64,000 bases of DNA from Devosia sp. 66-22 (GCA_001899065.1 MKUZ01000024.1:62128-126127), one strand, 5' to 3'; positions 53,501 through 63,152 are shown, counted from the first letter of the stretch. The notes: a model not told the origin generated them from the sequence alone. Translations and numbers: made by a program.

Positions 53501-53643
53501 GGCGTATCGTCCTCGTCGAGGATGCGCTGGCTGGCGCCGTCCATGTCCTCGTACTGGCCCGAGCGCAGCGCCCACAGGAAGATCCCGAGTGCCGCAAGGC
53601 CCATCAGCATCGCGACGGGAATGGTGATCGCCAGGCCGCTCAT
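53497..53643 (-). CDS. ccoS: CcoS, cbb3 oxidase assembly protein
   Basis: 48 residues. One N-terminal transmembrane helix (ITIPVAMLMGLAALGIFLWAL) followed by the typical RSGQYEDMDGASQRIL tail of CcoS/FixS. It overlaps the ccoI stop (ATGA). CcoS is needed for heme and copper insertion into CcoN. Confidence 0.93.
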   Translation of the reverse strand: MSGLAITIPVAMLMGLAALGIFLWALRSGQYEDMDGASQRILDEDDTP

Positions 53644-55880
53644 GCGGTGCGCTCCTTCAGCGCGGCAACACCGGGTGCCGTGGCGCGCGGCCGCCGCGTC
53701 ATGAGCCGCAGCCGCATCGCGTTCAACACCACGATCACGGACGAGGCCGACATGGCGATGGCGGCGATCAGCGGCGTCACCTGCCCCGAAATGGCGAGAG
53801 GCAGCGCAATGGCGTTGTAGCCGATGGCGATGCCGAGGTTCTCTACCACGATCCGCGCCGCGCTGCGTGCCGTGTGGATGGCGAAGGGCACGGCGCCCAG
53901 GTCGTCGCCCGTCAGTACGAAGTCGGCGGCGCTGCGGCCGATATCGGCCGCGGTCGATGGCGCCATCGATGCATGCGCCGCACGCAGCGCCGGCGCATCG
54001 TTGATGCCGTCGCCCACCATCAGCGTCCTGCCGCGCGCCACGTCGGCGAGCTTGTCCTCGGGCGCGAGCGAATGATGCGCTTCGCTGATGCCGGCCTCCC
54101 AGGCGGCGGCAAGTACGGGACCGGCGGCATCGCCCGAGAGCAGCCGTACCGGCAGGCCGCGTGCGGTGAGCGTTGCGACGGCCCCGGCGGCGCCCGGGCG
54201 CAGGCTGTCCTCGAAGGCGAAGCTGCCGACGGGGCGGCCGTCGCGGCTCAGCCACACGCTGCCGTCCGTCGGGTCCGTCACGCCGCACCATCTGGCCGAA
54301 CCGAGCCGCCATGTCGCGCCGTCGATCTGTGCCTCGATCCCCTTGCCGGCGATTTCGGTGGCCTCGTCGAGGACACGCGGTGCCTGGTCGAGCCCGTGGG
54401 CGATGGCGCGCGACAGCGGATGCGTGCTCGATGCCGCGAGGGCGGCCGCGATCGCTGCCGATGCGTCGTCGGGCAGCGAGGAGCGCACCAGCCGCGGCGT
54501 GCCGCTGGTCAGCGTTCCGGTCTTGTCGAAGGCGACCGAGTCGATTTCGGCGATGCGCTCGAGCGCCGCGCCGTCCTTCATCAGGATGCCGCGCTCGAAC
54601 AGCCGCCCGGCGGCGACGACGTGGACGATCGGCACTGCCAGCGCGAGTGCGCAGGGGCAGGTGATGATCAGCACGGCAACGGCATTGGTCAGCGCCGCGT
54701 GCCAGTCGCCGCTGATCAGGCCCCAGCCGAGGAAGGTGCCGATGGCGATGGTGTGCACCACCGGCGCATAGAGCGAGGCCGCGCGGTCGGCGATGCGCCG
54801 CGGCCGTGTCTTGGCGCCCTCGGCCGCCTCCATCATCGCCGCCATGCGGGCGAGGAAGGAATCGGTCGCGGCGCGCTCGGCGCGCACCTGCACTGGGCCG
54901 GCAAGGCTGGCGGCACCGGCGACGACCGGCTGCCCCACGTCGATCGTATGCGGCAGCGATTCTCCCGTGATGATCGAATAGTCGAAGCTGCTGCCGGGCG
55001 AGAGCAGCACGCTATCCACGGGCAGGCGCTCGCCCGCCTTGATCTCGAGCGTCATGCCTGGCTCGATCTCTCTCAGCTTGACGTATTCGCGTGTACCGTC
55101 GGGCCGGACCAGCGTGCCGCCGCGCGGCTGCAGCCGCGCGAGGCCCGAGATGGTGTTGCGCGCGCGTTCGCGCATCAGATGGTCCAGCGTACGGCCGATC
55201 AGGAGAAAGAACAGCAGCATCGTCGCGCCATCGAAGTAGGCGTGATGCCCCGAGTTGATCGTCTCGAACAGGCTGAGCGCGGTCGCAAGGATCACGCCGA
55301 TCGAGATCGGTACGTCCATATTGGTCTTGCCCACGCGCAGCGCACGCCAGGCCGAGCGGAAGAAGATGCGACCGGCATAGGCGATGGCGGGCAGGGCGAT
55401 CAGCGCCGAGATCCAGTGGAACAGGTCGCGCGTCGCGTCATTGGCGCCCGACCACACCGACACCGAAAACAGCATGATGTTGCCGGCGGCAAAGCCCGCG
55501 ACACCGAGTGCGCGGATCAGCTCGGCCAGCACCGGATCGCCGTCGCTCTCCTGGCTGGGGTCGAGCACATAGGTGTGATAGCCGGCAGCCTTGATCGTCG
55601 GCGCGAATGTCGCGGGCGAACCCTGCGTGGGGTCGTAGACGATGCGGACGCGGCGTCGCGTGAGGTTGACGCGCGCGGTGCGCACCATGGGCAGCGCCGC
55701 CAGCGACGTCTCGATTGTGCGGATGCAGGCGGCGCAGTGGGCGTCGGGCACCGCGAATTCGAGTTGTGCCGTGCCGTCTCCGAGCCGCCGGCTCAGCGCG
55801 CCGAGCGCCGCGCCGTCGTTTTCGATCGCCGCCGGATCGTTCTCGACGACGGCGAAATCGGAGGGCACGCAGCAGGTCAT
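53640..55880 (-). CDS. ccoI: CcoI/FixI, copper-exporting P1B-type ATPase for cbb3 assembly
   Basis: 746 residues from the ATG at 55880; the frame is open to 55961, but the ATG overlaps the ccoH stop. The N-terminus has MTCC and the heavy-metal domain motif AHCAAC (C49, C52). Membrane ion motif TCPCALALAVP, phosphorylation motif DKTGTLT, STHPLSRAI (HP motif) and GDGINDAPAL. CopA2/FixI-type pumps deliver copper to the periplasm for the CcoN copper-B site. Part of the ccoGHIS operon. Confidence 0.95.
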   Translation of the reverse strand: MTCCVPSDFAVVENDPAAIENDGAALGALSRRLGDGTAQLEFAVPDAHCAACIRTIETSLAALPMVRTARVNLTRRRVRIVYDPTQGSPATFAPTIKAAGYHTYVLDPSQESDGDPVLAELIRALGVAGFAAGNIMLFSVSVWSGANDATRDLFHWISALIALPAIAYAGRIFFRSAWRALRVGKTNMDVPISIGVILATALSLFETINSGHHAYFDGATMLLFFLLIGRTLDHLMRERARNTISGLARLQPRGGTLVRPDGTREYVKLREIEPGMTLEIKAGERLPVDSVLLSPGSSFDYSIITGESLPHTIDVGQPVVAGAASLAGPVQVRAERAATDSFLARMAAMMEAAEGAKTRPRRIADRAASLYAPVVHTIAIGTFLGWGLISGDWHAALTNAVAVLIITCPCALALAVPIVHVVAAGRLFERGILMKDGAALERIAEIDSVAFDKTGTLTSGTPRLVRSSLPDDASAAIAAALAASSTHPLSRAIAHGLDQAPRVLDEATEIAGKGIEAQIDGATWRLGSARWCGVTDPTDGSVWLSRDGRPVGSFAFEDSLRPGAAGAVATLTARGLPVRLLSGDAAGPVLAAAWEAGISEAHHSLAPEDKLADVARGRTLMVGDGINDAPALRAAHASMAPSTAADIGRSAADFVLTGDDLGAVPFAIHTARSAARIVVENLGIAIGYNAIALPLAISGQVTPLIAAIAMSASSVIVVLNAMRLRLMTRRPRATAPGVAALKERTA

Positions 55881-56371
55881 GGCGCGGTCTCGACGCGCAT
55901 GCGTTCGCGCAGTTCGAACGGCCCGAGTGCTGTGTCGGCCGCGGTCACGGTGGCTTCCCACAGGCCCGCCGGCAGCTCCACGGCCGCTTCATAGGCGCCG
56001 TCGGCCTTGCGTTCGAAGGCGAGAGCCTTGTCGTCGTGCCCGCCTACCGGGCGGTTGAGCAGGATCGACACGTCCCCCAGGTCGATCGGGGCTCGTGCGC
56101 CATCGAGAATCACCAGTCGCGCTGCGCCGGGACGATAGGTGAGGACGGCTTCCCAGCCGGCGGCGCGCTGCGCTTCATGGGCGAGGCGCTTCTCCTCGAA
56201 CTCCTGGCTCGCCACATAAGAGTTGGTGACGACGAGGCCGGTCCAGCTCTTCATGGCGAGCGTCGCCATGGTGATGTTGACCGCGATGATGACGCCGAAG
56301 AAGCCGACAGCCATCATCAGCATGTGGGCGCCGGTAAATCCCTTGCCGGATGTGGGCTTGGCGGTGCTCAT
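55877..56371 (-). CDS. ccoH: CcoH/FixH, cbb3 oxidase assembly protein
   Basis: 164 residues. One transmembrane helix near the N-terminus (HMLMMAVGFFGVIIAVNITMATLAM), then the periplasmic FixH domain with TNSYVASQEFEEKRLAHEAQRAAGWEA and LNRPVGGHDDKAL. Coupled to ccoG upstream and ccoI downstream by 4-nt overlaps. Stabilises the maturing cbb3 complex. Confidence 0.94.
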   Translation of the reverse strand: MSTAKPTSGKGFTGAHMLMMAVGFFGVIIAVNITMATLAMKSWTGLVVTNSYVASQEFEEKRLAHEAQRAAGWEAVLTYRPGAARLVILDGARAPIDLGDVSILLNRPVGGHDDKALAFERKADGAYEAAVELPAGLWEATVTAADTALGPFELRERMRVETAP

Positions 56372-57927
56372 TTTGCCTCCGGAACTTCGAATGTGGTTTC
56401 CGCCTGGGTGCGGACGGCGCCATCGGTCGAGGCGACGCCGATGATGAAGCGGGTCTGTGCCTCCGGCAGCGCCTCGGGCGCGACCTGCACATAGGCGCGC
56501 AGCGTCATCACCTTGTCGGGCTCGAGCGGCAGCTCGAGCGACGTCGGGCCGGTACCCGGATGATCGGTGACCGCCAGCGTCGCGCCCGGCAGGCCCTCGA
56601 CGCTCAGCGTCACGGTGCGCGGCTCGGGTGTCATGTTGAGCACCTTGATGTCGTAGCCATTGCTGACCGCGCCGTCGCGCATTTCCACAAACAGCGGGTT
56701 GCGGTCATGCAGCACGCTCACCGAGAGCGGCGAGCGCAGAGCCAATGCCGTCAGCATCCCCAGCCCGATCGCGGTCCAGCCGATGAAGTAGACGATGGTG
56801 CGCGGACGGATCACCGAGCGCCAGTCGGTCAGGCGGATGGTGTCGACCAGCTTGCCGGTGAGCCTGTCGCGGATGCGGGCCGGCTGCACCACCTTGCCGG
56901 TGCCCATGGCGAGCGCCATGTTGTGCTCGTGGTCGGCGAGCGTTGCGTAGGAGATCAGCCCACGCTCCTTGCCAAGCCGGTCCATCACGTCGTCGCACGC
57001 ATCGATGCACAGCGCGCAGGTGATGCATTCGAGCTGCTGGCCGTCGCGGATGTCGATCCCCATCGGGCACACCACCACGCAGGCATTGCAGTCGACGCAA
57101 TCGCCCACCGGCTTGTTCTCGGCGATCGCCTTCTTGGCGTGGCGCGAGCGCGGCTCGCCGCGCCAGCCATTGTAGGTGACGGTGAGCGAGTGCTCGTCCA
57201 GCATCGCGCCCTGGATGCGCGGCCAGGGGCACATATAGGTGCACACCTGCTCGCGCATCAGGCCGCCGAAGATGTAGGTGGTCGAGGTGAGGAGCGCGAT
57301 CGTGACATAGGCGACAAGCGGCGCCCTGAGCGTCACCACATCGACGATCAGCGATGGTGCATCGGCGAAGTAGAAGATCCACGCACCGCCCGTGGCGACA
57401 CCGATCAGGATCCAGATCGCGTGTTTGCTGATCCGCTTCCAGAGCTTACCCAGTGTCCACGGCGCCTTGTCGAGCTTGATGCGGGCATTGCGGTCGCCCT
57501 CGATGAAGCCTTCGACGGCGAGGAACAGGTCGACCCATACGGTCTGCGGACAGGCATAGCCGCACCAGGCACGGCCGACCGTAGAGGTGACGAGGAAGAG
57601 GCCGAGGCCGGCCATCACAAGGAGGCCCGCGACGTAATAGAATTCCTGCGGCCAGATCTCGATGAAGAAGAAGTAGAAGCGCCGGTTGGCGAGGTCGACC
57701 AGTACCGCCTGGTCCGGTGCGTAGGGTCCGCGGTCCCAGCGCAGCCAGGGCGTGATGTAGTAGATGCCCAGCGTGATCAGCATCACCAGCCATTTGAACT
57801 GGCGGAACCGGCCATTGGCGCGCTTGGGGAAGATCTTGGTGCGCGGAGCGTAGAGCGACTGGCGCCGCTCCTTGGAGTTCACCGGCTCGACATCGTAGCG
57901 TTGAGAGGTCGGCGGTTCGGAAAGCAT
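56368..57927 (-). CDS. ccoG: CcoG/FixG/RdxA, polyferredoxin copper reductase for cbb3 assembly
   Basis: 519 residues from the ATG at 57927. A longer frame reaches 58053 but would cross the FNR box at 57992. About five helices plus two ferredoxin-type cluster motifs, GDCVDCNACVVVCPMGID and ECITCALCIDACDDVMDRLG, and periplasmic-face CGYACPQTVW and CTYMCPWPRIQ. The C-terminal immunoglobulin-like domain is about 405-519. CcoG reduces Cu(II) for delivery to the oxidase. First gene of ccoGHIS. Confidence 0.95.
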   Translation of the reverse strand: MLSEPPTSQRYDVEPVNSKERRQSLYAPRTKIFPKRANGRFRQFKWLVMLITLGIYYITPWLRWDRGPYAPDQAVLVDLANRRFYFFFIEIWPQEFYYVAGLLVMAGLGLFLVTSTVGRAWCGYACPQTVWVDLFLAVEGFIEGDRNARIKLDKAPWTLGKLWKRISKHAIWILIGVATGGAWIFYFADAPSLIVDVVTLRAPLVAYVTIALLTSTTYIFGGLMREQVCTYMCPWPRIQGAMLDEHSLTVTYNGWRGEPRSRHAKKAIAENKPVGDCVDCNACVVVCPMGIDIRDGQQLECITCALCIDACDDVMDRLGKERGLISYATLADHEHNMALAMGTGKVVQPARIRDRLTGKLVDTIRLTDWRSVIRPRTIVYFIGWTAIGLGMLTALALRSPLSVSVLHDRNPLFVEMRDGAVSNGYDIKVLNMTPEPRTVTLSVEGLPGATLAVTDHPGTGPTSLELPLEPDKVMTLRAYVQVAPEALPEAQTRFIIGVASTDGAVRTQAETTFEVPEAK

Positions 57928-57991
57928 GGCAGACTCGGTAGGATCGGATGGCGTCGAGACCGGAGGCTCGCATGCCGGCGGCAAGCCGCTC

Positions 57992-58005
57992 TTGATCCAG
58001 ATCAA
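57992..58005. promoter_or_regulatory. FNR box for ccoGHIS
   Basis: TTGATCCAGATCAA, perfect arms, 64 bp before the ccoG start and in the 200-bp gap after ccoP. Confidence 0.9.
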
Positions 58006-58127
58006 TCCCGGGTCGATTGCGACCCGCCCCGGCGGCTTTGCAGCGGCTCGCAACGGCCTGAAAGGTGGCCGGCCGCCGGGACGGATCGGGGAGCGCGGCG
58101 AGCGCCCCCACGGAGAGCGGCCACGCC

Positions 58128-58991
58128 CTACTGGCCGCCTCCGAGCCCGTGCACATAGATCGCGAGCTGCTTGACCGCCTCGTCGCCCAGGCGCGGCAGC
58201 CAGGCCGGCATCACGCCATGCTGCGGCTGTGCGATCTGTGCTTCGATGGCCGCGAGCGAGCCCTCATAGAGCCAGATGCCGTCGTTGAGCGAGGGACCAC
58301 CCACTTCGATCATGCCCTGACCGCTCTCGCCGTGGCACGAGCTGCAATTGTCCATGAACAATTGCTCGCCCTCGGGGCTCGCCTCGCCGCCCTCGATGCC
58401 CGAGAGCGAGGCGACATAGCGCGCCACGCTGCCGATCTGCGCAGTGTCGAGCAGGCCGTCCGCGAAGGGCGGCATCAGATTGTAGCGCGTGTCGGTGTCC
58501 GAGGGCGACCGCGCGCCATGGGCGATGGTCGTATAGATGTCGTCGATCGTACCGCCCCAGATCCACTCGTCGTCATTGAGGTTGGGGTAGCCCACTGCGC
58601 CGGTGGCGCCGGTGCCGTGGCATTGCGAGCAATAGACCTTGAACAGCGAGTTGCCGCCCGCGCTCGCAAAGCGCGACAGGTCCTGGTCGGCGAGGATGTC
58701 GCCCACCGGCATCTGCGCGATGCGCGCCAGTGTCTTGCCCTGCGCCGCCTTGGCCGCCGCGACTTCCGCCGCGTGGTCGGCGCGGCTCGAATAGCCGAGC
58801 AGCCCGGGCGTCGCCGACGAGATCAGCGGCCAGGCCGGAAAAGCGATGGTGTAGCCGATGGCGAACACCACCGAGGCGTAGAAGGTCCAGAGCCACCAGC
58901 GCGGCAGCGGGTTGTTGAGCTCCTTGATGCCGTCCCATTCATGGCCGGTGGTTTCGACGCCGGTGACGTCGTCGATCTCGCGTTCGCTCAT
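58128..58991 (-). CDS. ccoP: cbb3 cytochrome c oxidase subunit III (diheme CcoP)
   Basis: 287 residues. The N-terminal region has one or two membrane helices (WWLWTFYASVVFAIGYTIAF). Two heme c sites: C121-x2-C124-H125 and C216-x2-C219-H220. Axial Met candidates are M173 and M261. N-terminal signature TTGHEWDGIKELNNPLPRWW. Accepts electrons from soluble carriers and passes them to CcoO/CcoN. Overlaps ccoQ by 4 nt. Confidence 0.96.
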   Translation of the reverse strand: MSEREIDDVTGVETTGHEWDGIKELNNPLPRWWLWTFYASVVFAIGYTIAFPAWPLISSATPGLLGYSSRADHAAEVAAAKAAQGKTLARIAQMPVGDILADQDLSRFASAGGNSLFKVYCSQCHGTGATGAVGYPNLNDDEWIWGGTIDDIYTTIAHGARSPSDTDTRYNLMPPFADGLLDTAQIGSVARYVASLSGIEGGEASPEGEQLFMDNCSSCHGESGQGMIEVGGPSLNDGIWLYEGSLAAIEAQIAQPQHGVMPAWLPRLGDEAVKQLAIYVHGLGGGQ

Positions 58992-59170
58992 GTGCGGTCT
59001 CCACCGGCGGGATGGTCGTCGTCGAGCGGAATGCGCGCCGCTGCCATGGCGCGCGAGCGGGCGCCGGGCAGCATGATCATCACCACCACGGTGAGGAAGA
59101 TCGCCAGCATGTAGAGCAGCCCCCAGCTATCGGCGAAGTGCCGGAGCATGTCGTAATGTGCGGTGTCCAT
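58988..59170 (-). CDS. ccoQ: CcoQ, small cbb3 oxidase subunit
   Basis: 60 residues from the ATG at 59170. One transmembrane helix (LLYMLAIFLTVVVMIMLPGA) followed by a basic/acidic tail, as in CcoQ/FixQ. It sits 7 bp after ccoO and overlaps ccoP. Stabilises the oxidase complex. Confidence 0.92.
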   Translation of the reverse strand: MDTAHYDMLRHFADSWGLLYMLAIFLTVVVMIMLPGARSRAMAAARIPLDDDHPAGGDRT

Positions 59171-59177
59171 CGGATCC

Positions 59178-59909
59178 TCAGCGGTAATTGGCTTGGGCGT
59201 CGTAGGTCGTGAAGTCGACCAGCGTGCCCAGCATCTGCAGGTAGGCGACGAGCGCATCCATCTCGGTGATCTTCATGGGATCGCCGTCGAAGTCGCCGGT
59301 CGTCACCTTGGCGTAGCGCTCGAGCAGCCCCGACGTGTTGGCCTCGAAGCCCGCCTGCGCGATCACGTCGCTGCGGGCATTGGCGATGTCGGCTTCCGTA
59401 TAGGGCACCCCCACCGCGACATTGGCCTGCAGGTTGGCGGCGATGTTGCCGTAGTCGAGCTCTGCCGACGCGAGGAACGCATATTTCGGCATGATCGATT
59501 CGGGCACGAGCGCCCGCGGATCGCTCAGGTGCTGCACATGCCACTCGTTGGAGTAGCGGCCGCCGACGCGCGCCAGGTCGGGCCCGGTGCGCTTGGAACC
59601 CCACTGGAACGGATGGTCGTACATCGACTCGGCTGCCAGCGAGTAGTTGCCGTAGCGTTCGGTTTCGTCGCGGAACGGCCGGATCATCTGGCTGTGGCAG
59701 ACATAGCAGCCTTCGCGGATGTAGATGTCGCGGCCGGCGAGCTCGAGCGGGGTGTAGGGCCGCATGCCCTCCACCTTCTCGATGGTGTTCTGGAAGTAGA
59801 ACAGCGGAGCGACCTCGACGATGCCGCCGATCGACACCACCACCAGCGAGAGCGACAGCAGGAGAGTGGCGTTGCGCTCGATGACGCCGTGCTTGCCAAG
59901 AATATCCAA
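59178..59909 (-). CDS. ccoO: cbb3 cytochrome c oxidase subunit II (monoheme CcoO)
   Basis: 243 residues. N-terminal membrane anchor ([22 protein letters not shown]), single heme c site C68-x2-C71-H72 in [15 protein letters not shown] and the typical [21 protein letters not shown] block. Encoded 9 bp after ccoN and transcribed with it. Confidence 0.96.
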   Translation of the reverse strand: MDILGKHGVIERNATLLLSLSLVVVSIGGIVEVAPLFYFQNTIEKVEGMRPYTPLELAGRDIYIREGCYVCHSQMIRPFRDETERYGNYSLAAESMYDHPFQWGSKRTGPDLARVGGRYSNEWHVQHLSDPRALVPESIMPKYAFLASAELDYGNIAANLQANVAVGVPYTEADIANARSDVIAQAGFEANTSGLLERYAKVTTGDFDGDPMKITEMDALVAYLQMLGTLVDFTTYDAQANYR

Positions 59910-59918
59910 TTGTCTCTC

Positions 59919-61532
59919 CTATTCGGCCGGCTGCAGCGCAGCGGTAGGCTGGATGATGGGGCGTTCGTTGCGGACCTTGCCCCGAATGGTCATCCAGATG
60001 TTGAACGCCATCACCAGGCCGCCCAGCAGGTAGAGGAAGCCGCCGAAGGCGCGGGCGATGTAGTAGGGGTGCAGCGCCGCCACCGATTCCGCGAAGGAAT
60101 AGACGAGGAAGCCGTCGGCATCGTATTCGCGCCACATCAGGCCCTGCATGATGCCCGACACCCACATCACGGCGGCGTAGATCACGATTCCAACGGTCGC
60201 CAGCCAGAAGTGCCAGTTGACCAGCCGCAGCGAGTAGAGCTGCTTGCGGCCCCACAGCCTGGGCGCCATGAAGTAGATCGCGCCGAAGGTGATCATGCCC
60301 ACCCAGCCCAGCGCGCCCGAATGCACGTGGCCGATGGTCCAGTCGGTGTAGTGGCTGAGCCCGTTCACCGACTTGATCGACATCACCGGCCCCTCGAAGG
60401 TCGACATGCCGTAGAAGGCGACCGCCACCACCATCATGCGGATGATGGGATCGGTGCGCATCTTGTCCCAGGCGCCGCGCAGCGTCATCAGGCCGTTGAT
60501 CATGCCGCCCCAGCTGGGCATCCACAGCATGATCGAGAACACCATGCCCAGCGTCTGCGCCCAGTCGGGCAGCGCCGTGTAGTGCAGGTGATGCGGGCCG
60601 GCCCAGATGTACATGAAGATCAGCGCCCAGAAGTGGATGATCGACAGCCGGTAGCTGTAGACCGGGCGCTCGGCCTGCTTGGGCATGTAGTAGTACATCA
60701 TGCCCAGGAAGCCCGCGGTGAGGAAGAAGCCCACGGCATTGTGGCCGTACCACCATTGCGTCAGCGCGTCCTGCACGCCGGCGAACAGCGAGTAGCTCTT
60801 GGAGCCGAAGAAGCTCACCGGCACCGCGAGGTTGTTGACCACATGCAGCAGCGCGATGGTCACGATGAAGGCGAGGTAGAACCAGTTGGCCACGTAGATG
60901 TGCGGTTCCTTGCGCTTGATCAGCGTGCCCAGGAACAGCAGCAGATAGGCGACCCAGACGATGGTGAGCCAGATGTCGACATACCATTCGGGCTCGGCAT
61001 ATTCGCGGCTCTCGGTGATGCCCAGCAGGTAGCCCGTCGCGGCCATCACGATGAAGATCTGGTAGCCCCAGAACACGAACCAGGTGAGGGGCTCGGAGAA
61101 CAGCCGGGCGCGGCAGGTGCGCTGCACGACGTAGAAACTCGTCGTCATCAGCGCGGTACCGCCGAAGGCAAAGACCACCGCCGAGGTGTGCAGCGGCCGC
61201 ATGCGGCCGAAGTTGAAGAACGGCGCGAGATTGAGGTCGGGAAAAGCCAGCTGCAGGGCGATGATCACGCCGACGAGGAAGCCGACACAGCCCCAGAACA
61301 CGGTGAGGATAGTGCCGTAGCGGATGGGCGCATCGAAATAGCCCGCCTGTTCGGCCTCGATCTCGGCCGGCGAGCGCTCCGGGATGCGCGCGACGAACGC
61401 CGCGCCGATGGCAAGGACGAGGGCCATCACCGCCATGTGAGAGCGGAAAGGCGCATCCGCCGCCAGTCCCGCGAGGGCAAAACAAATGAACGCGCCGCCC
61501 GCGAGCGCGATGAAACCAGGCATGTAGCGCAA
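59919..61532 (-). CDS. ccoN: cbb3 cytochrome c oxidase subunit I (CcoN)
   Basis: 537-residue catalytic heme-copper subunit, twelve or more helices. Conserved His-bearing segments: [65 protein letters not shown] and [21 protein letters not shown]. These supply ligands for the low-spin heme, copper B and the high-spin heme. First gene of ccoNOQP, with an FNR box 65 bp upstream. High-affinity terminal oxidase for growth at low oxygen. Confidence 0.97.
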   Translation of the reverse strand: MRYMPGFIALAGGAFICFALAGLAADAPFRSHMAVMALVLAIGAAFVARIPERSPAEIEAEQAGYFDAPIRYGTILTVFWGCVGFLVGVIIALQLAFPDLNLAPFFNFGRMRPLHTSAVVFAFGGTALMTTSFYVVQRTCRARLFSEPLTWFVFWGYQIFIVMAATGYLLGITESREYAEPEWYVDIWLTIVWVAYLLLFLGTLIKRKEPHIYVANWFYLAFIVTIALLHVVNNLAVPVSFFGSKSYSLFAGVQDALTQWWYGHNAVGFFLTAGFLGMMYYYMPKQAERPVYSYRLSIIHFWALIFMYIWAGPHHLHYTALPDWAQTLGMVFSIMLWMPSWGGMINGLMTLRGAWDKMRTDPIIRMMVVAVAFYGMSTFEGPVMSIKSVNGLSHYTDWTIGHVHSGALGWVGMITFGAIYFMAPRLWGRKQLYSLRLVNWHFWLATVGIVIYAAVMWVSGIMQGLMWREYDADGFLVYSFAESVAALHPYYIARAFGGFLYLLGGLVMAFNIWMTIRGKVRNERPIIQPTAALQPAE

Positions 61533-61596
61533 CGACGCCCCCGATCCGTGCCGTTTGTAGATGCGGCTACCCTTAGGCAGGCGGGCGGGCCGCGCC

Positions 61597-61610
61597 TTGA
61601 TCTAGATCAA
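61597..61610. promoter_or_regulatory. FNR box for ccoNOQP
   Basis: TTGATCTAGATCAA, perfect 14-bp palindrome. It lies between ccoN and the divergent haemerythrin-like gene and may serve both. Confidence 0.92.
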
Positions 61611-61666
61611 GGCAAAGCGCGGGGCGGCGGGGCCAAGCTGCGAGGACATGCTCAATCGAGGGGTCA

Positions 61667-62092
61667 ATGCACTCGCCCGCCGTCTTTCCGGACCATCTGA
61701 AGCGCACCTTCGAGCGGCAGCTCAAGCTGTGCGACGATCTCGAGGCCGTCGCCGATTCGCTGCCTGCGGGCACGGACCGGCAGTTCTGCCTGCATCTGGC
61801 GCGCCAGATCGGCCCGGTGCTGCGCGATGCGCATGCGGTCGAGGAGCAGTTCCTGTTCCCCGGGCTCATCGCGCGCGGCGGCGGCGAACTGGTCGAACGC
61901 CTGCGGCTCGAGCATATCGAGGACGAATGCTTCGGCGAGGAGGTGCAGTACGAACTGCTGCAGCTCGGGCAGGGGCGCGCGGTGCTCGCGCCGGAGGCGA
62001 CGGGCTACATGCTGCGTGGCTTTTTCGAGGGCATGCGCCGGCACATGCGGCACGAGCTGGAGCTGCTGGGCGATTTGCGCCCCGCGTCCTAG
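61667..62092 (+). CDS. Haemerythrin/HHE-domain protein
   Basis: 141 residues, helical. Metal-ligand candidates: His in FPDHLKRTF, DAHAVEEQFLFPGL (HxxxE), LEHIEDECFGEEV and RRHMRHELELLGDL, the His/Glu spacing of a di-iron four-helix bundle. Such proteins bind O2 or NO or take part in iron-sulfur repair. Divergent from ccoN with the FNR box 56 bp upstream, so probably oxygen-controlled. Stop overlaps the receiver gene by 4 nt. Confidence 0.8.
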   Translation: MHSPAVFPDHLKRTFERQLKLCDDLEAVADSLPAGTDRQFCLHLARQIGPVLRDAHAVEEQFLFPGLIARGGGELVERLRLEHIEDECFGEEVQYELLQLGQGRAVLAPEATGYMLRGFFEGMRRHMRHELELLGDLRPAS

Positions 62093-62445
62093 GCGTCGGC
62101 GTGGATCGCGTGTCGCACCGCCGAATTGACGGCGTTGCCGGCGAGCGGCAAATCGACGATCTCGGCGACCCATTCCACCAGCCAGGGATGCGGCCGGCTG
62201 GCGAGCAGCACCACCGGATGCGCCTTGATGCAGAAGGCGATGGCCTCGTAGTCGGGGCCGGTGAGCGCCTTCTGGTCGACGATCGTGCAGTCGAAGCGGT
62301 TGGAAACGAGCCAGGAGCGCGCCGGCGGGGTGTCGCGGATGGTCACGGCGAAGCCCTCCGCTTCGAGGGCGAAGGCCAGGGAACGCCTGAGGTCTGTGTC
62401 CGGCGCCACGAGCAGCAGGCGTGCCGAGGGCATCGAAATCTCCAT
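62089..62445 (-). CDS. Stand-alone degenerate receiver domain, FixT-like
   Basis: 118 residues, a receiver (CheY-like) fold on its own. The phospho-acceptor position D57 is kept (FDCTIVDQKA). The acidic pair at strand 1 is reduced (VAPDTD) and the switch Lys after strand 5 is missing (DLPLAG), so normal phosphotransfer is doubtful. FixT antikinases of rhizobia and Caulobacter are single receiver-like proteins of this size, encoded near FixLJ and induced by FixK. This gene lies beside fixLJ and has an FNR/FixK-type box 54 bp upstream. Two Cys (C53, C72) are present. An alternative start is Met5. Confidence 0.68.
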   Translation of the reverse strand: MEISMPSARLLLVAPDTDLRRSLAFALEAEGFAVTIRDTPPARSWLVSNRFDCTIVDQKALTGPDYEAIAFCIKAHPVVLLASRPHPWLVEWVAEIVDLPLAGNAVNSAVRHAIHADA

Positions 62446-62498
62446 TCCGCCACCGACAGCGGGTGAGGCTGGACTAGACCGGAAACGCGATGCTCCAC

Positions 62499-62512
62499 TT
62501 GAGCCGGATCAA
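62499..62512. promoter_or_regulatory. FNR/FixK-type box for the FixT-like gene
   Basis: TTGAGCCGGATCAA, nine of ten fixed positions, in the 74-bp gap between fixJ and the receiver gene, reading toward the latter. Confidence 0.72.
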
Positions 62513-62519
62513 ATCCGGA

Positions 62520-63152
62520 TCAGGATGGCGTGCCGTCGCCGTCGAGCTCGATGTCCATTGCCATGCGGACCAGCTCGGGCAGGCTGCGTGCCTGCATCTT
62601 GGCCATCAGCCCGGCGCGGTAGACTTCCACCGTGCGCGGGCTGATCCCCAGGTCTGCGGCGATCGTCTTGTTGGGATGGCCCGCCACCACGCCCCTCAGC
62701 ACCTGCCGCTCGCGGTCGCTCAGCGTGCCGATGCGCTGCTTCACCTGCTCGATAGCGGCGGCGCTGCGCGTCTGCTCGGCGGCGCGCTCGGCCGCCCGGC
62801 CGATCGATTCGATCAGCACGTCGTCGCTGAACGGCTTTTCGATGAAGTCGATGGCGCCGTTCTTCATCGCCTCCACCGCCATCTGGATATCGCCATGGCC
62901 CGTCACCATGATCGCCGGCAGCATGGCGTCAGCCGCCTTGAGGCGCTTGAGCAACTCGATGCCGTCGATGTCGGGCATGCGCAGGTCGGTGACGAGGCAG
63001 CCATTGGTGACGTTGGGTGCCGCCGCGAGAAAGTCCGTCGCGCTCTGGTGCACGCGCACCGCAAAGCCCGCGCTCGTCAGCAGGAAGGCGAGGGAATTGC
63101 GAACGGCCTCTTCGTCGTCGACGATGTGAACCACGGTGTCGCTGGTGCTCAA
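62520..63152 (-). CDS. fixJ: FixJ, two-component response regulator
   Basis: 210 residues. Receiver domain with acidic D12/D13, phospho-acceptor D56 in [11 protein letters not shown] and Lys in [10 protein letters not shown]-terminal LuxR-type helix-turn-helix [43 protein letters not shown]. It overlaps fixL by 4 nt. Phosphorylated by FixL at low oxygen, it should activate the FixK-like gene at 51208. Confidence 0.94.
   Translation of the reverse strand: MSTSDTVVHIVDDEEAVRNSLAFLLTSAGFAVRVHQSATDFLAAAPNVTNGCLVTDLRMPDIDGIELLKRLKAADAMLPAIMVTGHGDIQMAVEAMKNGAIDFIEKPFSDDVLIESIGRAAERAAEQTRSAAAIEQVKQRIGTLSDRERQVLRGVVAGHPNKTIAADLGISPRTVEVYRAGLMAKMQARSLPELVRMAMDIELDGDGTPS

Noticed and set aside
53874-55994. 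706-codon open frame on the + strand opposite ccoI
   Set aside because: Antisense to a P-type ATPase with all catalytic motifs; low-complexity composition.
57928-58053. N-terminal extension of ccoG
   Set aside because: It crosses the perfect FNR box at 57992; the ATG at 57927 gives the normal family start.
59163-61700. 845-codon open frame on the + strand opposite ccoO/ccoN
   Set aside because: It is the antisense shadow of two unmistakable cbb3 genes; the product is Arg/His/Gln/Asp-rich with no domain, as expected from GC-rich codon bias.
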